Origin: OMIS01 sp964443885 | GTDB lineage: Bacteria > Patescibacteriota > Microgenomatia > UBA1400 > PJMF01 | Assembly: GCA_964443885.1 (NCBI GenBank) | Contig: CAYUES010000005.1 | Location: 1-39,558 of the forward strand | DNA: 39,558 bases | Reading direction: 5' to 3' | In this document: one piece after another, positions 38,294-39,558 of the stretch | Layout of the letters: every line of letters starts with the position of its first letter | How positions within the stretch are numbered: the first letter of the stretch is position 1 | The notes under the pieces: generated by a model | Databases searched by the model: none | What the model saw: the letters and a program-made list of their open reading frames with translations, nothing else | What the model was told of the DNA's origin: nothing | Translations under genes and position numbers: made by a program

Positions 38294-38749
38294 TTAGTAT
38301 TTTTGTACGCTGTCTGGGTTCTCAATATGCAGCACATAATTGGTGCTGCCTTGTTGGATTAAAATATCGTAGATAGCCTTGGCGGTAGCAATTGGATGAG
38401 ATCTAACTGCATTGCGAATTCTTTGGAGTGCTTCGGCAAGATCCTCTGGATTTATATAACTAAACTCAAGTCTGGAAATGGTTCCAACTTTTGTCTGTAT
38501 GCTAAATGTAGCGAGTACTGTCTGGGCATCAGCAGTAACCACAATTTCTACTTCCTGCACCTGTTCTTCAGGAGAAGTCTGATGAAAATTGCCAAGTTGG
38601 ACAGTTTTTTCGATGGGTAGAAACCGCTTGTCTTCACCAGCTGCAAGCTCGGTAACTAGAGCAGCAGCCACTGCACTTTCCTCAGTGAGATCGAGTTTCT
38701 GATCTCCACCTTTTCTTGGTCCATTTTCTGCAGAAATCTTTGGAAACAT
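38294..38749 (-). CDS. Hypothetical alpha/beta protein
   Basis: 151 aa, not recognised. N-terminal 45 residues are charged. Then strands VQEVEIVVTADAQTVLATFSIQTKVGTISRLEFSYI and helices PEDLAEALQRIRNAVRSHPIATAKAIYDILIQQ, ending YVLHIENPDSVQKY. No signal or membrane span. GGAG precedes the start and TAGTCT lies 19 nt upstream, so it is leadered. It is divergent from cysS (43 nt between starts) and probably cotranscribed with the split gene downstream. Confidence 0.6.
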   Translation of the reverse strand: MFPKISAENGPRKGGDQKLDLTEESAVAAALVTELAAGEDKRFLPIEKTVQLGNFHQTSPEEQVQEVEIVVTADAQTVLATFSIQTKVGTISRLEFSYINPEDLAEALQRIRNAVRSHPIATAKAIYDILIQQGSTNYVLHIENPDSVQKY

Positions 38750-38780
38750 ATTTTGCGACTCCGTTTGAAGACTAGTTTGT

Positions 38781-38786
38781 TACAAT
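38781..38786 (+). promoter_or_regulatory. -10 element TACAAT of cysS
   Basis: TACAAT ends exactly 6 nt before ATG 38793, with no Shine-Dalgarno sequence. Confidence 0.5.
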
Positions 38787-38792
38787 AGTTAG

Positions 38793-39558
38793 ATGCGATT
38801 ATACAACACCCTTTCGAGGAAACTAGAAACTGTTGAGCCCCTCCAAACTGGCTCTGTGGGTTTGTATGCATGTGGACTGACTGTTTATGACTACACACAT
38901 CTGGGGCACTTGCGTAAATACACGATGGACGACGTCTTGATTCGCGCGCTGCGTCACGAAGGTTTTACGGTCAAGTTTGTCCAAAATGTCACTGACGTTG
39001 GCCACTTAGCGTCAGATGGTGATACCGGTGAAGATAAACTGGAAAAAGGTGCCAAGAAGTACAACAAAACTGTCTGGGATATTGCGCATGAATTTGAAGA
39101 TTATTTTTGGCGTAGTATGGACTTGATGGGCAATGTGCGCCCCGATGTGAGCTGCCGTGCGACCGATCATATTCCAGCCCAACTTGAGATGGTCAAAACG
39201 TTAGAAAAAAAAGGTTTTGCGTACGTAATTGAAGGCGATGGAGTCTACTTTGATACCTCAAAAATTGATGATTATGGCAAACTGGCTGGTTTTGATCCAG
39301 AGGCGTTACAAGAAGGCGCGCGCGTCGAGATGGTAGCGGGCAAGCGCAACAAAACTGACTTTGCTTTATGGAAGTTTGAGCGTCCCGGTGAAAACCGAGC
39401 GATGAGTTGGCCAAGCCCTTGGGCGGAACGGAGTTTCCCCGGTTGGCACATCGAGTGCTCGGCGATGGCGATGGAGTATCTGACTGACGTACAGCAACCA
39501 GACGGCAGTTTTGAGTGGGAAAAAGCCGCGCCAATTACGATTCACACTGGAGGGATTG
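38793..39558 (+). CDS. cysS: Cysteinyl-tRNA synthetase (partial, 3' end outside window)
   Basis: 255 codons from ATG 38793 to the window edge, no stop. LYNTLSRKLETVEPLQTG and LYACGLTVYDYTHLGHLRKY are the N-terminal strand and class I HIGH motif (here HLGH), with a zinc-binding Cys in ACG. VQNVTDVGHLASDGDTGEDKLEKGAKK, SPWAERSFPGWHIECSAMA (zinc Cys and His region) and ITIHTGGI follow. Bacterial CysRS is about 450-470 aa, so roughly 55 percent is present. The VGHL.SD.DTGEDK segment is the form I know from archaeal and CPR-like enzymes. It charges tRNA-Cys. Confidence 0.94.
   Translation, partial: MRLYNTLSRKLETVEPLQTGSVGLYACGLTVYDYTHLGHLRKYTMDDVLIRALRHEGFTVKFVQNVTDVGHLASDGDTGEDKLEKGAKKYNKTVWDIAHEFEDYFWRSMDLMGNVRPDVSCRATDHIPAQLEMVKTLEKKGFAYVIEGDGVYFDTSKIDDYGKLAGFDPEALQEGARVEMVAGKRNKTDFALWKFERPGENRAMSWPSPWAERSFPGWHIECSAMAMEYLTDVQQPDGSFEWEKAAPITIHTGGI

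Noticed and set aside
1..39558. CRISPR array, rRNA, intact tRNA or insertion sequence
   Set aside because: No regularly spaced direct repeats, rRNA signatures, complete cloverleaf or transposase were seen on either strand.

Overview
The window looks like a chromosomal segment of a Patescibacteria (Candidate Phyla Radiation) bacterium, most likely in or near the Microgenomates. The reasons are small, tightly packed genes, many short lineage-type hypothetical proteins (Gln/Pro-rich or single-membrane-span), an O-antigen-ligase/TPR fusion, divergent cell-wall enzymes, and a CysRS with the archaeal/CPR-like GxxHLxSDxDTGEDK segment. This assignment is inference from gene content and was not checked by any search. 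There are no rRNA genes, intact tRNA genes, insertion sequences or CRISPR arrays.

Layout. 1-3198 (minus): 2-oxoacid:ferredoxin oxidoreductase alpha (cut by the left edge), flavodoxin, an MBL-fold hydrolase and a site-2-type protease. 3315-4288: ribosomal protein bL28 and a hypothetical. 4289-8163 (minus): fmt, def and an O-antigen ligase/TPR membrane protein. 8232-13397: a DUF5663-like protein, then the rod-shape cluster mreB-mreC-mreD-mrdA, met by a convergent MurF-like Mur ligase. 15369-19421: dprA, a twin-arginine-signal protein and topA. 19968-31558: nadD-nadE, then a dispersed but nearly complete set for making dTMP/dTDP: thyA, HIT protein, dCMP deaminase, DHFR, dUTPase, MazG-like and tmk. 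It is interrupted at 24300-28477 by an accessory patch with a self-contained 65-aa gene, a Fic gene under an unusual palindromic operator, a tRNA-3'-end-like remnant, a cytidylyltransferase, a 56-aa zinc ribbon and a frameshifted gene with ADP-ribosyltransferase-like features. 31660-39558: an HD-type protein, recR, an ECF-like sigma factor, hpf, Gln-rich proteins, a SIMPL protein, a gene broken by an in-frame TAA, and the first two-thirds or so of cysS.

The strongest pattern not explained by gene content is promoter placement. At about 20 starts on both strands a -10-like hexamer (TATAAT, TATACT, TACAAT, TAGTCT and similar) ends only 6-9 nt before the start codon with no Shine-Dalgarno sequence, so transcription should begin at or within a few bases of the ATG (leaderless mRNA). 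A smaller second class has the -10 about 20-30 nt upstream and does carry an AGGAG-like site. This rule helped choose start codons (thyA, fic, the DUF5663-like gene), supports a 56-aa gene, and points to two likely frame disruptions (28134 and 34485).

Other points worth attention are the 150-bp array of TGGGGACA dyads over the fic promoter, the frameshifted ART-like gene, the nonsense-split gene at 37790-38269, the extended N-terminus of the dCMP deaminase, and the Mur ligase lacking the usual N-terminal domain.
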